Positions 1 to 6,571 are shown, numbered from the stretch's first letter. The stretch is DNA of 12,624 bases from Thermoguttaceae bacterium (GCA_024653385.1 JANLFZ010000030.1:10154-22777); one strand, 5' to 3'. The notes: generated from the sequence alone by a model not told the origin. Numbers and translations: made by a program.

Positions 1-144
1 GATCTCAATTCTGGGGGCAAAATCGCATTCTCCCAGGTCCCAGCGGATGGTCACCGTATCGAATCGCTCGTCGCCCGGCGTGGGGCCGGTCCCGACGAGC
101 CCCGCCCCGGCCAGACACCACGCAAGGGCCAGCGCGCACGACAT
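1..144 (-). CDS. Exported protein of unknown function, N-terminal fragment
   Basis: The reading frame is open from an ATG at 144 down to the window edge, giving the first 48 residues. The start is well supported: on the minus strand GGAGGTG lies six to seven bases upstream of the ATG, the best Shine-Dalgarno in the window. The first 20 or so residues (MSCALALAWCLAGAGLVGTG) form a hydrophobic stretch like a Sec signal peptide, although the usual N-terminal lysine or arginine is missing. The visible mature part (residues 25-48) is mixed polar with no recognisable motif, so the function cannot be named. It is divergent from the polysaccharide export gene. The rest of the gene lies outside the window. 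Confidence 0.7.
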   Translation of the reverse strand, partial: MSCALALAWCLAGAGLVGTGPTPGDERFDTVTIRWDLGECDFAPRIEI

Positions 145-550
145 GATCGCACCTCCGAAACGAACGTATGCGATTGAAGGGACCTCCCCTTGGTTCGGTC
201 GCTCGGTGTCCCGCGATCAGCCTATGCCGGTCGAACCGCGAACGTCAATGGCCCTGGTCTTCTCGCGCGCGGCCGGGTGGGCTGGGGCCGGCTGGTCGAC
301 CCGGACCGGAAGCCGAAGGGGTCGCGGACGTGCCGGGCGAACGGCCGACGCGGTTCGTGCCGGTGGTGCGGGCTGTGCGGGCGGTGCCTTGGCTGCGGGC
401 CCGTTCACGCCGCCTGTAACGGGCGTGCTGGCCGCCACTTACCGAGGCCGGCGCCCCTGGCCGGTTTTGCTTAGCGCCGCCGGAAAAGCCGGTCGATGCG
501 TCCCTTGAGTGAATTGGCGATTTGGACGTCCAGGCATGGAGGATCGTGAC
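145..550. other. Gene-free divergent spacer
   Basis: About 400 bases separate the divergent starts at 144 and 551. Several short GC-rich frames run through it, including a cysteine-rich one at 190-474, but none has a ribosome binding site or a protein-like composition. The right part carries short hairpins, for example CCGGC / GCCGG around 448-464 followed by TTTT. Apart from the candidate promoter at 219-248 I see nothing that can be assigned. Confidence 0.5.
219..248 (-). promoter_or_regulatory. Possible sigma-70-type promoter for the left-edge exported protein
   Basis: Reading the minus strand, TTGACG (243-248) is followed after 18 bases by TAGGCT (219-224). The -35 is close to consensus and the -10 is poor (3 of 6). 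It would give a leader of about 70 bases before the ATG at 144. This is inferred from position and similarity only. Confidence 0.3.
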
Positions 551-2818
551 GTGCGTGTTGCGCCGGGATGGAGTTCGGTGTTGCCCAGCGCCATCGTGGT
601 GCTTGCCGTGGGGATGGTGTCTCCCAGCGCTCAGGGCCCCTACGGCGACGAGTCGTCGTGCCCGCCGGCCGCCGCGGACGAAGAGACGCCGGCAGCTTCG
701 GTCGGTTCGGGCCGGCCCGAGGGTTTCGGCATCCAGAACGAACCTTCGCTGTTGCCGCCCGAGGAAGCAACATGGCCCGGTCCGGCGGCCTGGATTCCCG
801 TCGAATACCGCGACGAGAAGCCGCTGTCGGCGCCGACCCCGGTGTTCGATGCCGAACCGCGTCCCTTGCCGATTGCCGTGGCCAGTCCCCCAGCGGCCAG
901 CCAGCCGCGCTCGCAGGCGCTGGAGATGGCCGCCCGGGAGGCCGACCTGCACACGCGTCGGGCCTTCGAGCTGGGAGGCCGCCGCGCGTGGTTCGCGGCC
1001 CGGGCCGAGTTCATCCTCGCGCTAAGGACCCTTGCCCAGGCCCTCGACCGCCAGCGCGAGACGACCTTCCACAGTCGCGCGTTGGCCGCGGCCTTGACGG
1101 CGCTGCGCGAGGCCCAGGATTTTCTGCCCGGCCCGTCGCGTCTGGAAGCCGATCTGGACCTGGCCGGCCTGGTCGCGGGACATCGTACGCCCGCTTTGAA
1201 GCAGGCGAATCTTGATCGGCACACGCCGCTGGCCGCCTGCCAAGGGTACTTGACGTTCGCGCAAGAGCAATTGGCCGCGGCAGCCGGCGACGAGGTGGCC
1301 GGCGCGATGGCCCTGTACGGCTTGGGCAAACTCCATGCGGCCATGGCCAATCAGCCGGGGGTCGCCGACCGCTCGGCCCCGCCCAAAGCCGTGGCGTTCT
1401 ACCAAGCGGCGCTCTTGGTCAACCGGCATCACTACATGGCCTCGAACGACTTGGGGGTCTTGCTGGCGCGGGCCGGGCGCTATGAAGACGCCCGCATGGC
1501 CCTGGAACACAGCGTGTCGCTGTATTCGCAATCGGCGGGCTGGCACAACCTGGCCGTGGTGTACCGGCAACTCGGGCGGCTCGATCTGGCCGGGCAGGCC
1601 CAGCGGCACTGGGCCGCCGCGGTGCGCGCCGAAACGGCGCGGCTGGGTTTCAATCCGACGGCGCCTTTGCCGGCGGTCCAATGGGTCGATCCGAAACGCC
1701 TCTCGCCAACGGCCGCCGTGGGCCCAAAACGCGGGTTCTCGGCGGAGGATCATGCCATCCTGCTCTGCCAGGCCCTTGGACCGGCCGCGCCGTGCGCCAT
1801 CTGCGGAGTCGATTGCTCGACGTGTTCGTGGTGCAAGCGGTCGGGCTGGGAACGGATGCGGGCCATCGCGTGGCAAGCCTATGCCCAGGGCGAGTACGTG
1901 GGCCACGAGCGCACGGCCCACGTGCCCGAGTACCGCCTCCGCGTCGACGACCAGTTGGACATGATCTACCGCGTCACCCGCGAGGAGACGGCCCAGCCGT
2001 ATCGGCTCAACGTGGGCGACGAGATCCGGGTCGAGTCGTTTACCGATTCGGCCCTCAATCGGGACCTCCTGGTGCAGCCCGACGGCACGATCACCCTGCG
2101 GCTGTTGGGTCAGGTGCGGGCGACGGGCCGGACCGTGGCCCAATTGCGCGACGATCTCGAGCGGCTGTATCTGAAGTACTACAAGGTCCCCGCGATCACC
2201 GTCACGCCGCTACGGGTCAACGCGAAGCTCGAGGATCTTCGGGCCGCGGTGGACCGGCGGCAAGGCATCGGCGGCCAAAGCCAGCTCGTGCGCGTCACGC
2301 CCGAAGGGACCATCGCGCTGCCGGCGATCGGCTCGGTCCCGGCCCAGGGGCTGACGCTCGCCGAACTCCAGCAGGAACTCAACGAACGCTACCGGCAGGA
2401 AGTCGAAGGGATCGAGGTGATTCCGGTCCTGGCCCAGCGGGCCCCGCGATACGTGTACGTGCTGGGCGAGGTCCGCAACCCGGGACGTTTCGAGATGACC
2501 GGCCCGACCACGGCGATCCAGGCCCTGAGCATGGCCGGCGGCTGGAACGTCGGGGCCCACCTCCGGCAAGTGGTGGTGTTCCGCCGGGGCGACGACTGGC
2601 GCTTGCTGGCCACGATGCTCGACCTGCGCGACGCGCTTTACGGGAAGCAACCTTGTCCGCCGGGCGAGATCTGGCTCTCGGACTCCGACGTGATCATCGT
2701 GCCGAAACACCCGATCCTCGTGGCCGACGACTTCATCAACCTCGTGTTCACGCGCGGCATCTATGGGGTGGTTCCCGCAACCTTCGCCTTCAACTTCGCG
2801 AAGTTGAGCACCCTGTAG
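551..2818 (+). CDS. Polysaccharide biosynthesis/export protein (Wza-like Poly_export and SLBB domains) with N-terminal TPR region and a six-cysteine cluster
   Basis: This 755-residue protein is probably an exported component that helps pass capsule or exopolysaccharide through the envelope. I chose the GTG at 551 because GGAGGA ends eight bases before it and it begins directly with a signal peptide (residues 1-29, ending SPSAQG). ATG 536 and GTG 509 are in-frame alternatives. In order there follow a proline-rich linker, TPR-like helices at about 281-355 (NDLGVLLARAGRYEDA), a cluster of six cysteines at 406-428, two short YRLxVxD motifs at about 464 and 484, a Poly_export-type domain to about 557, a second beta-grasp-like segment at 577-631, and an SLBB-type segment at 634-680 (YVLGEVRNPGRFEM). 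The C-terminus (about 725-755) is hydrophobic and aromatic. Wza-family proteins are usually about 380 residues, so the N-terminal half is an addition. No Wzc, glycosyltransferase or flippase lies beside it. The family is confident; the substrate is unknown. Confidence 0.88.
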   Translation: MRVAPGWSSVLPSAIVVLAVGMVSPSAQGPYGDESSCPPAAADEETPAASVGSGRPEGFGIQNEPSLLPPEEATWPGPAAWIPVEYRDEKPLSAPTPVFDAEPRPLPIAVASPPAASQPRSQALEMAAREADLHTRRAFELGGRRAWFAARAEFILALRTLAQALDRQRETTFHSRALAAALTALREAQDFLPGPSRLEADLDLAGLVAGHRTPALKQANLDRHTPLAACQGYLTFAQEQLAAAAGDEVAGAMALYGLGKLHAAMANQPGVADRSAPPKAVAFYQAALLVNRHHYMASNDLGVLLARAGRYEDARMALEHSVSLYSQSAGWHNLAVVYRQLGRLDLAGQAQRHWAAAVRAETARLGFNPTAPLPAVQWVDPKRLSPTAAVGPKRGFSAEDHAILLCQALGPAAPCAICGVDCSTCSWCKRSGWERMRAIAWQAYAQGEYVGHERTAHVPEYRLRVDDQLDMIYRVTREETAQPYRLNVGDEIRVESFTDSALNRDLLVQPDGTITLRLLGQVRATGRTVAQLRDDLERLYLKYYKVPAITVTPLRVNAKLEDLRAAVDRRQGIGGQSQLVRVTPEGTIALPAIGSVPAQGLTLAELQQELNERYRQEVEGIEVIPVLAQRAPRYVYVLGEVRNPGRFEMTGPTTAIQALSMAGGWNVGAHLRQVVVFRRGDDWRLLATMLDLRDALYGKQPCPPGEIWLSDSDVIIVPKHPILVADDFINLVFTRGIYGVVPATFAFNFAKLSTL
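2790..2807. terminator. Perfect 18-base palindrome at convergent gene ends, possible bidirectional terminator
   Basis: TCAACTTCGCGAAGTTGA reads the same on both strands. As RNA it could fold into a seven-pair stem with a CGCG loop in either direction. It lies in the last codons of the export gene, 11 bases before its stop and 19 before the stop of the convergent FHA gene. No T-tract follows on either side, so intrinsic termination is uncertain. It may instead be a chance result of the coding sequence. Confidence 0.3.
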
Positions 2819-2825
2819 GGTACCG

Positions 2826-3875
2826 CTACTCGAAGCCGCGCAGGAACGCATCGAGTTCCGGATCGAGCCCGTCTTCGCCCGCGGGCTGAGCCGGTCGATG
2901 CGCGACGGGCGGAGCGCCCGACATGGGCGTGTCGGCATCCGGCCCGGGGTCGCGCAGGGTTTCGCGGCCATCCGCGGCGGCTTCGCCCTCGGTTTCCGAC
3001 GCCGGGCCGGGTTCCGACTCGCCCTGGCCGTTCGCGCTGGGCGACGCGGCGGGCACGTCGCGCGGTGGCGGCGCCGCCTTGCGTTTCCGGCCGAAAGGCC
3101 ACCATCCCCGCGATTTCTTGGCCGGCGCGGGTTCGACCGTTCCGCCGGCGCTGGCCGCTTGGTCGAACTCGGGCGCGGGGGCGCCCGCGGTGGTCGACGT
3201 CAACGCCTCCTCTGCGGGCGCGACCGATCCAGGCAGCGGGGCGTCGGGGGGCGACCCAAGACCAGGCTCCGCCTGGCCGGCAAGCGTTGTCGCGGCTTCG
3301 GGCGTCCAACCGGCAAAGCCGGACGGCGCGGACACGGGAGGCGGCACCGGCTCCTCGGGACCCGCCGGCGAGATGAACGCGAAGAACTCGCCGGGCGCCT
3401 CCTCGGCCGACGACGAGGAACTCTCGGCGCCGTTGACCTCGCCGAACCATGGCGGCGGCTCAACAGGCTCCGCGGCCGAAGGCGGCTCGTCGAGCGGCTC
3501 GTTCGCCGCAGTGGTCGTGACGGGTGGCGGCGTCTCGGGCCGGCGGTCTTCCGGTACGCTCGGCGCGACGACCGTCACTTCGCCCGCGTATTCGTAATCC
3601 ACGCGGAAGGTCAACGGGCCGATCGTGAACTCGTCGTTCGGGCGAAGCGCCGCCTCGGTAATCTGCTTGTCGCCGATGAAGGTGCCGTTGAGCGATCCCA
3701 AGTCTCGCACCCGAACCAGCCCCTGGACCTCGAACAACTCGCAGTGCTGGCGGCTGACCATCGGGTGAGCAATCGTCAGGTCGGCGTCGCGGCTGCGCCC
3801 GATGATGATGGGGAGTTTCAGCGTGACGCGTTTCTTGTTGGCCTTGCCCCCGACGATCGTCAAGCGGGCTTCCAT
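2826..3875 (-). CDS. FHA domain protein with long disordered proline/acid-rich tail
   Basis: This 349-residue cytoplasmic protein starts with a forkhead-associated domain (about 1-95), a phosphothreonine-binding module. The hallmark residues are present: GRS at 26-28, SRQH at 41-44 and GSLNGTF at 60-66. From about 100 to the end the sequence is low in complexity and rich in P, A, E, G and S. It is interrupted by a basic, tryptophan-containing patch at 253-266 (KKSRGWWPFGRKRK) and a short amphipathic end (LDPELDAFLRGFE), either of which could be a docking segment. There is no transmembrane segment. The ATG at 3875 has GGAG about ten bases upstream. The gene meets the export gene tail to tail with seven bases between stops. 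FHA proteins usually read Ser/Thr kinase signals, and planctomycetes have many such kinases, but none is visible here, so partner and pathway are unknown. Confidence 0.88.
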   Translation of the reverse strand: MEARLTIVGGKANKKRVTLKLPIIIGRSRDADLTIAHPMVSRQHCELFEVQGLVRVRDLGSLNGTFIGDKQITEAALRPNDEFTIGPLTFRVDYEYAGEVTVVAPSVPEDRRPETPPPVTTTAANEPLDEPPSAAEPVEPPPWFGEVNGAESSSSSAEEAPGEFFAFISPAGPEEPVPPPVSAPSGFAGWTPEAATTLAGQAEPGLGSPPDAPLPGSVAPAEEALTSTTAGAPAPEFDQAASAGGTVEPAPAKKSRGWWPFGRKRKAAPPPRDVPAASPSANGQGESEPGPASETEGEAAADGRETLRDPGPDADTPMSGAPPVAHRPAQPAGEDGLDPELDAFLRGFE

Positions 3876-3946
3876 GAGCGCGACTGCTCCGGCAGCGGTG
3901 GGAAGGTGAGGAGTTGCCGAGCGCGGCGTGGTTTGGTGTACCCCCT

Positions 3947-3975
3947 ATCTTAACTGGAGGCGAGCATGGAAACAA
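3947..3975 (-). promoter_or_regulatory. Possible promoter for the FHA gene
   Basis: On the minus strand TTGTTT (3970-3975) is followed after 17 bases by TAAGAT (3947-3952, 4 of 6 matches). It would give a leader of about 65 bases before the ATG at 3875. The spacing is ideal but the boxes are only moderate. Confidence 0.35.
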
Positions 3976-4088
3976 CGGGGTTCCTGGGGCATCCTCCCTG
4001 GGAGGGTGAGGCCCTTGACGAGACCCTCCTGGCCGATTTAATTACGGGCTGCCGTTTGCCCTTGCAAGCGGGGGATGACGACTTATAA
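3966..4088 (+). CDS. Doubtful 40-codon small ORF
   Basis: An ATG at 3966 with GGAGG five bases upstream (3956-3960) opens a 40-codon frame that ends at TAA 4086-4088, inside the -10 box of the tRNA promoter. The peptide begins METTGFLGHPPWEGEALDET and has an acidic end (GDDDL). It has one cysteine and no membrane segment. Third codon positions are less GC-rich than in neighbouring genes, which argues against long-standing coding. The DNA under it is palindromic, and the frame resembles peptides I associate with dispersed planctomycete repeats, so the apparent ORF may simply be repeat sequence. No clear promoter precedes it. Confidence 0.25.
   Translation: METTGFLGHPPWEGEALDETLLADLITGCRLPLQAGDDDL
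3993..4029. repeat. Overlapping inverted repeats, possible degenerate dispersed palindromic element
   Basis: CCTCCC (3993-3998) pairs with GGGAGG (4000-4005), and the overlapping GGAGGGT (4001-4007) also pairs with ACCCTCC (4023-4029). The middle arm can therefore choose between two partners. The stretch sits between the FHA promoter and the tRNA promoter. Whether it is one copy of a repeated element cannot be decided from one window. Confidence 0.35.
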
Positions 4089-4089
4089 T
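4062..4089 (+). promoter_or_regulatory. Strong sigma-70-type promoter for tRNA-Gly and probably trigger factor
   Basis: TTGCAA (4062-4067) is followed after 16 bases by a perfect TATAAT (4084-4089). Transcription would start near 4096, about 40 bases before the tRNA. It is the only perfect -10 found in the window, as fits a tRNA promoter. No other promoter is obvious before the trigger factor gene. Confidence 0.65.
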
Positions 4090-4099
4090 TCCGGCGGTG

Positions 4100-4130
4100 G
4101 GTGCGGGTTGGATCGAGTCCAGACCCGCCC
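4100..4130 (+). promoter_or_regulatory. Leader hairpin upstream of tRNA-Gly that mimics its acceptor strand
   Basis: Between the predicted transcription start and the tRNA, GCGGGT-TGGA (4103-4112) pairs with TCCA-(G)-ACCCGC (4118-4128) around the loop TCGAG, with one bulged G at 4122. Two further G-C pairs are possible past a bulged T. The left arm GCGGGT is identical to the first six bases of the tRNA. The right arm ACCCGC (4123-4128) can also pair with the tRNA 5' end (4136-4141) over a seven-base loop. It may guide processing of the leader, or be a remnant of a tRNA T-arm and 3' acceptor strand. Confidence 0.4.
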
Positions 4131-4135
4131 AACAA

Positions 4136-4208
4136 GCGGGTGTAGCTCAGGTGGTAGAGCACGACGTTGCCAACGTCGTTGTCGTGGGTTCGAGTCCCAT
4201 CACCCGCT
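4136..4208 (+). tRNA. tRNA-Gly (anticodon GCC)
   Basis: A complete 73-base cloverleaf can be drawn by eye. The acceptor strands GCGGGTG (4136-4142) and CACCCGC (4201-4207) pair fully. The D-arm is GCTC/GAGC and the anticodon stem CGACG/CGTCG encloses the loop TTGCCAA, with anticodon GCC at 4169-4171. The T-arm is GTGGG-TTCGAGT-CCCAT. The discriminator base is T (U73), as usual for bacterial tRNA-Gly. The 3' CCA is not encoded and must be added after transcription. A run of seven T (4214-4220) lies just downstream. Trigger factor starts 43 bases after the tRNA on the same strand. Confidence 0.97.
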
Positions 4209-4250
4209 CTTTCTTTTTTTCCAAGGGCTGTTTGACGGCGTTTCTCGATC

Positions 4251-5810
4251 ATGGCTTCCACCGAACATCCCGGTCAGGACGAACCGATCTCCCCTCTTGC
4301 GGATGAGGCATCCCGGCCCCAGGAAGGTGCCTCTCCGGCGGAACCCGCGGTGGACGTCGCGGTGCCGCCCGCGGAGGTAACCGAGGTCTCCGAACAGGAA
4401 GAGGCCCCGCGGTTGACCCTCGAGGTGGACATCCAGCCGCGCAGTGCTTGCGAACGGCATATTGTGGTGCGCGTCTCGCGGGACGATATCGAACGGTATT
4501 TCGACAAGGAGTTCTCCGAGTTGGTGACCACGGCCCAGGTGCCCGGGTTTCGGCCGGGCCGGGCGCCGCGCAAGCTGATCGAGACGCGCTTCCGCAAGGA
4601 AGTCAAGGACAAGGTCAAGTCGAACCTGTTGCTCGACAGCATCGCTCAGATCAGCGAGGAGTACGACCTGGCCGCCATCAGCGAGCCGGAATTTCAACTC
4701 GATGCGGTCGAGCTTCCCGACGAGGGGCCGATGACCTACGAGTTCGACTTGGAGGTTCGGCCCGAGTTCGAACTGCCCGACTGGAAGGGACTGACCATCG
4801 AACGTCCCGTGCGCGAGTTCACGGACGAAGACGTGGATCGGGCCTTGAGAGACCGTTTGGCCCAGTACGGGACGCTCGTTCCGCACGACGGGCCGGCGGA
4901 GGTAGGCGACTACGTGTTTTGCCGGCTGACCTTCACGCACGAAGGCCAGGTGTTGTCCAGCTCCGACGAGGAAGTGATCCGAATTCGTCCGGTGCTCAGC
5001 TTCCACGATGGGAAGATCGAGCAGTTCGACGAATTGATGAAGGGGGTGCGCGCGGGCCAGACGCGGGTGGGCGAAGCCCAGATCTCCGAAGATGCCCCGA
5101 ACGAACAGCTCCGCGGCCGCAAGGTCACGGCCACGTTCGAGGTCAAGGAAGTCAAGAAACTCCAGTTGCCCGAACTCACCCCCGAGTTCGTCCGAGGGCT
5201 CGGCGATTTCGAGAGCGTTGCGGACCTGCGCGACGCGGTTCTTGACAACCTGAATCGCCAGTTGGAGTACGAGCAGCACCGCCGCGTGCGCAGGCAGATC
5301 ACCGACGCGCTGACGGCCTCGGCCTCGTGGGAACTGCCGCCGGGCCTGCTCCGGCGGCAGAGCCAGCGCGAGCTGGAGCGGGTGGCGATGGAATTGCGCC
5401 GGGCGGGCTTTACCGACCAGCAGATCCTCGCCCACGAGAATGCGATTCGCCGGAATAGCGCCTGGTCGGTGTCCCGGGCACTCAAGGAGCACTTCATCCT
5501 CGAGAAGATCGCCGAAGTCGAGAACATCGACGCGACCGAAGAGGACTACGACCAGGAGATCGAGTTGATCGCGCTGCAAAGCGGGGAGACGCCGCGCCGG
5601 ATCCGCGCCCGGCTCGAGAAGGCGGGGCGCATGGACGTGCTCCGCAACCAGATCGTCGAACGGAAGGTGATCGAGCGGATCCTCTCCCACGCGAAGTTCG
5701 TCGATACGCCGTACCAACCCGAAGCGCTGGAAGAGGAAGCCATGGACCGCGCTGCCGCCGGTGGCGAACCCTCGTCGCCCATCCCCGAGGCGACGCCCGA
5801 AGGCGCTTAG
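4251..5810 (+). CDS. tig: Trigger factor, ribosome-associated chaperone
   Basis: Trigger factor binds the ribosome beside the exit tunnel and shields emerging nascent chains. The ribosome-docking signature appears as GFRPGRAP at residues 99-106, with basic residues on either side. A PPIase-like (FKBP-type) domain spans about 212-300 (VGDYVFCRLTF at 218-228) and the helical substrate-binding C-domain about 304-490. At 519 residues it is longer than the E. coli protein (432): an acidic, proline-rich N-terminal extension of about 50 residues and an acidic tail account for the difference. The ATG at 4251 has no good Shine-Dalgarno (AAGGG is 23 bases away), so the start is the least certain part and the N-terminal extension depends on it. 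It follows tRNA-Gly and precedes clpP1 by 128 bases, the tig-clpP order common in bacteria. Confidence 0.95.
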   Translation: MASTEHPGQDEPISPLADEASRPQEGASPAEPAVDVAVPPAEVTEVSEQEEAPRLTLEVDIQPRSACERHIVVRVSRDDIERYFDKEFSELVTTAQVPGFRPGRAPRKLIETRFRKEVKDKVKSNLLLDSIAQISEEYDLAAISEPEFQLDAVELPDEGPMTYEFDLEVRPEFELPDWKGLTIERPVREFTDEDVDRALRDRLAQYGTLVPHDGPAEVGDYVFCRLTFTHEGQVLSSSDEEVIRIRPVLSFHDGKIEQFDELMKGVRAGQTRVGEAQISEDAPNEQLRGRKVTATFEVKEVKKLQLPELTPEFVRGLGDFESVADLRDAVLDNLNRQLEYEQHRRVRRQITDALTASASWELPPGLLRRQSQRELERVAMELRRAGFTDQQILAHENAIRRNSAWSVSRALKEHFILEKIAEVENIDATEEDYDQEIELIALQSGETPRRIRARLEKAGRMDVLRNQIVERKVIERILSHAKFVDTPYQPEALEEEAMDRAAAGGEPSSPIPEATPEGA

Positions 5811-5938
5811 ACGGGACGAGGCTCGAAGGGATGCGCGATGTGTGGATTGGTCGCCGTTTGCCGCCTCCCGGCCCTCGTCTTTGTCGATCCGTCGTCTTTC
5901 GTCGAACCCCCTTCGTTCCTGCGTGAGCCTCGCTACCC

Positions 5939-6571
5939 ATGAGCGTATTGTCCCGACCGCCGCTGGCCGATCCGTTGGCGAATTACCGCGATTACCAGCG
6001 TCAGCGCCAATTGACGTTGGGCGACCTGCTCCTGGAGAACCGCATCATTTTGCTCCAGGGCGTGATCCACGACGCCAACGCGAACGAAATCGTCATGAAG
6101 CTCTTGTATCTTCAGAGCGAGAACCGGCGCAAGGACATCCATTTCTATATCAATTCGCCGGGCGGCAGCGTCAGCGCGACGTTGGCGATCTACGACACGA
6201 TGCAGATCCTCAGTTGCCCGGTCGCCACGTACTGCGTGGGGCTGGCGGCCAGCGGCGGCGCCGTGCTCTTGGCCGGCGGCGCCAAGGGGAAACGCTTCGC
6301 GCTGCCGCACTCGAAGGTGATGATTCACCAGCCGTACGGTCAGGTCGGCGGCCAGGTCTCCGACATCGAGATCCAGGCGCAGGAAATCCTCAACACCCGC
6401 GAGGTCCTCAACCAGATCCTCTCCCAGCACACCGGCCAACCGATCGAGCGGATCGCCAAGGACACCGACCGCGACTTCTACATGACGGCCGAGGAAGCCA
6501 AGGCCTACGGCGTGGTCGACGACATTCTCACCAAACAGAAAGTGGTCGAGGGACAGGAGACGGAAGACTAG
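5939..6571 (+). CDS. clpP: ATP-dependent Clp protease proteolytic subunit, first paralogue
   Basis: This 210-residue serine peptidase is a subunit of the barrel that degrades proteins unfolded by ClpX or ClpA/ClpC. The catalytic triad is complete: Ser105 in GLAASGGAV, His130 in MIHQP and Asp179 in DTDRDF. INSPGGSVSA (71-80), the oxyanion/strand region, is intact. The nucleophile elbow is ASGG instead of the usual ASMG, and the preceding Gln is Leu, so the active-site surroundings differ from the next gene's product. The N-terminus lacks the LIPYVIE start typical of ClpP and instead reads DPLANYRDYQRQRQLTLGDL. A TGA 15 bases upstream in frame makes ATG 5939 the first possible ATG; no clear Shine-Dalgarno precedes it. 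The second clpP starts 46 bases after its stop. The two probably form one mixed tetradecamer, as in other bacteria with tandem clpP genes. Confidence 0.95.
   Translation: MSVLSRPPLADPLANYRDYQRQRQLTLGDLLLENRIILLQGVIHDANANEIVMKLLYLQSENRRKDIHFYINSPGGSVSATLAIYDTMQILSCPVATYCVGLAASGGAVLLAGGAKGKRFALPHSKVMIHQPYGQVGGQVSDIEIQAQEILNTREVLNQILSQHTGQPIERIAKDTDRDFYMTAEEAKAYGVVDDILTKQKVVEGQETED

Noticed and set aside
190..474. A cysteine-rich frame (CRWCGLCGRCLGCG) in the left spacer
   Set aside because: The cysteines come from repeated TGCGGGC-type sequence; no ribosome binding site and arginine/glycine-rich noise elsewhere in the frame.
1022..2143. A 373-codon minus-strand frame opposite the polysaccharide export gene
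   Set aside because: Antisense shadow, R/G/H/Q-rich, with no start signal.
4209..4222. T run after the tRNA as an intrinsic terminator
   Set aside because: No separate hairpin precedes it, only the tRNA acceptor and T-arm; left as an open point in the co-transcription finding.
4200..5717. A 505-codon open frame on the minus strand opposite trigger factor
   Set aside because: It mirrors the codon pattern of the trigger factor gene in GC-rich DNA, has no ribosome binding site and reads as D/L/V/R-rich antisense sequence.
5875..5907. Imperfect direct repeat TCGTCTTTGTCGATC / TCGTCTTTCGTCGAAC before clpP1
   Set aside because: Short, imperfect and low in complexity; likely chance, and not like CtsR or CIRCE heat-shock operators.
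5831..5926. A 31-codon frame between tig and clpP1
   Set aside because: GAAGGG directly abuts the ATG and the peptide is arginine/proline-rich; not convincing.
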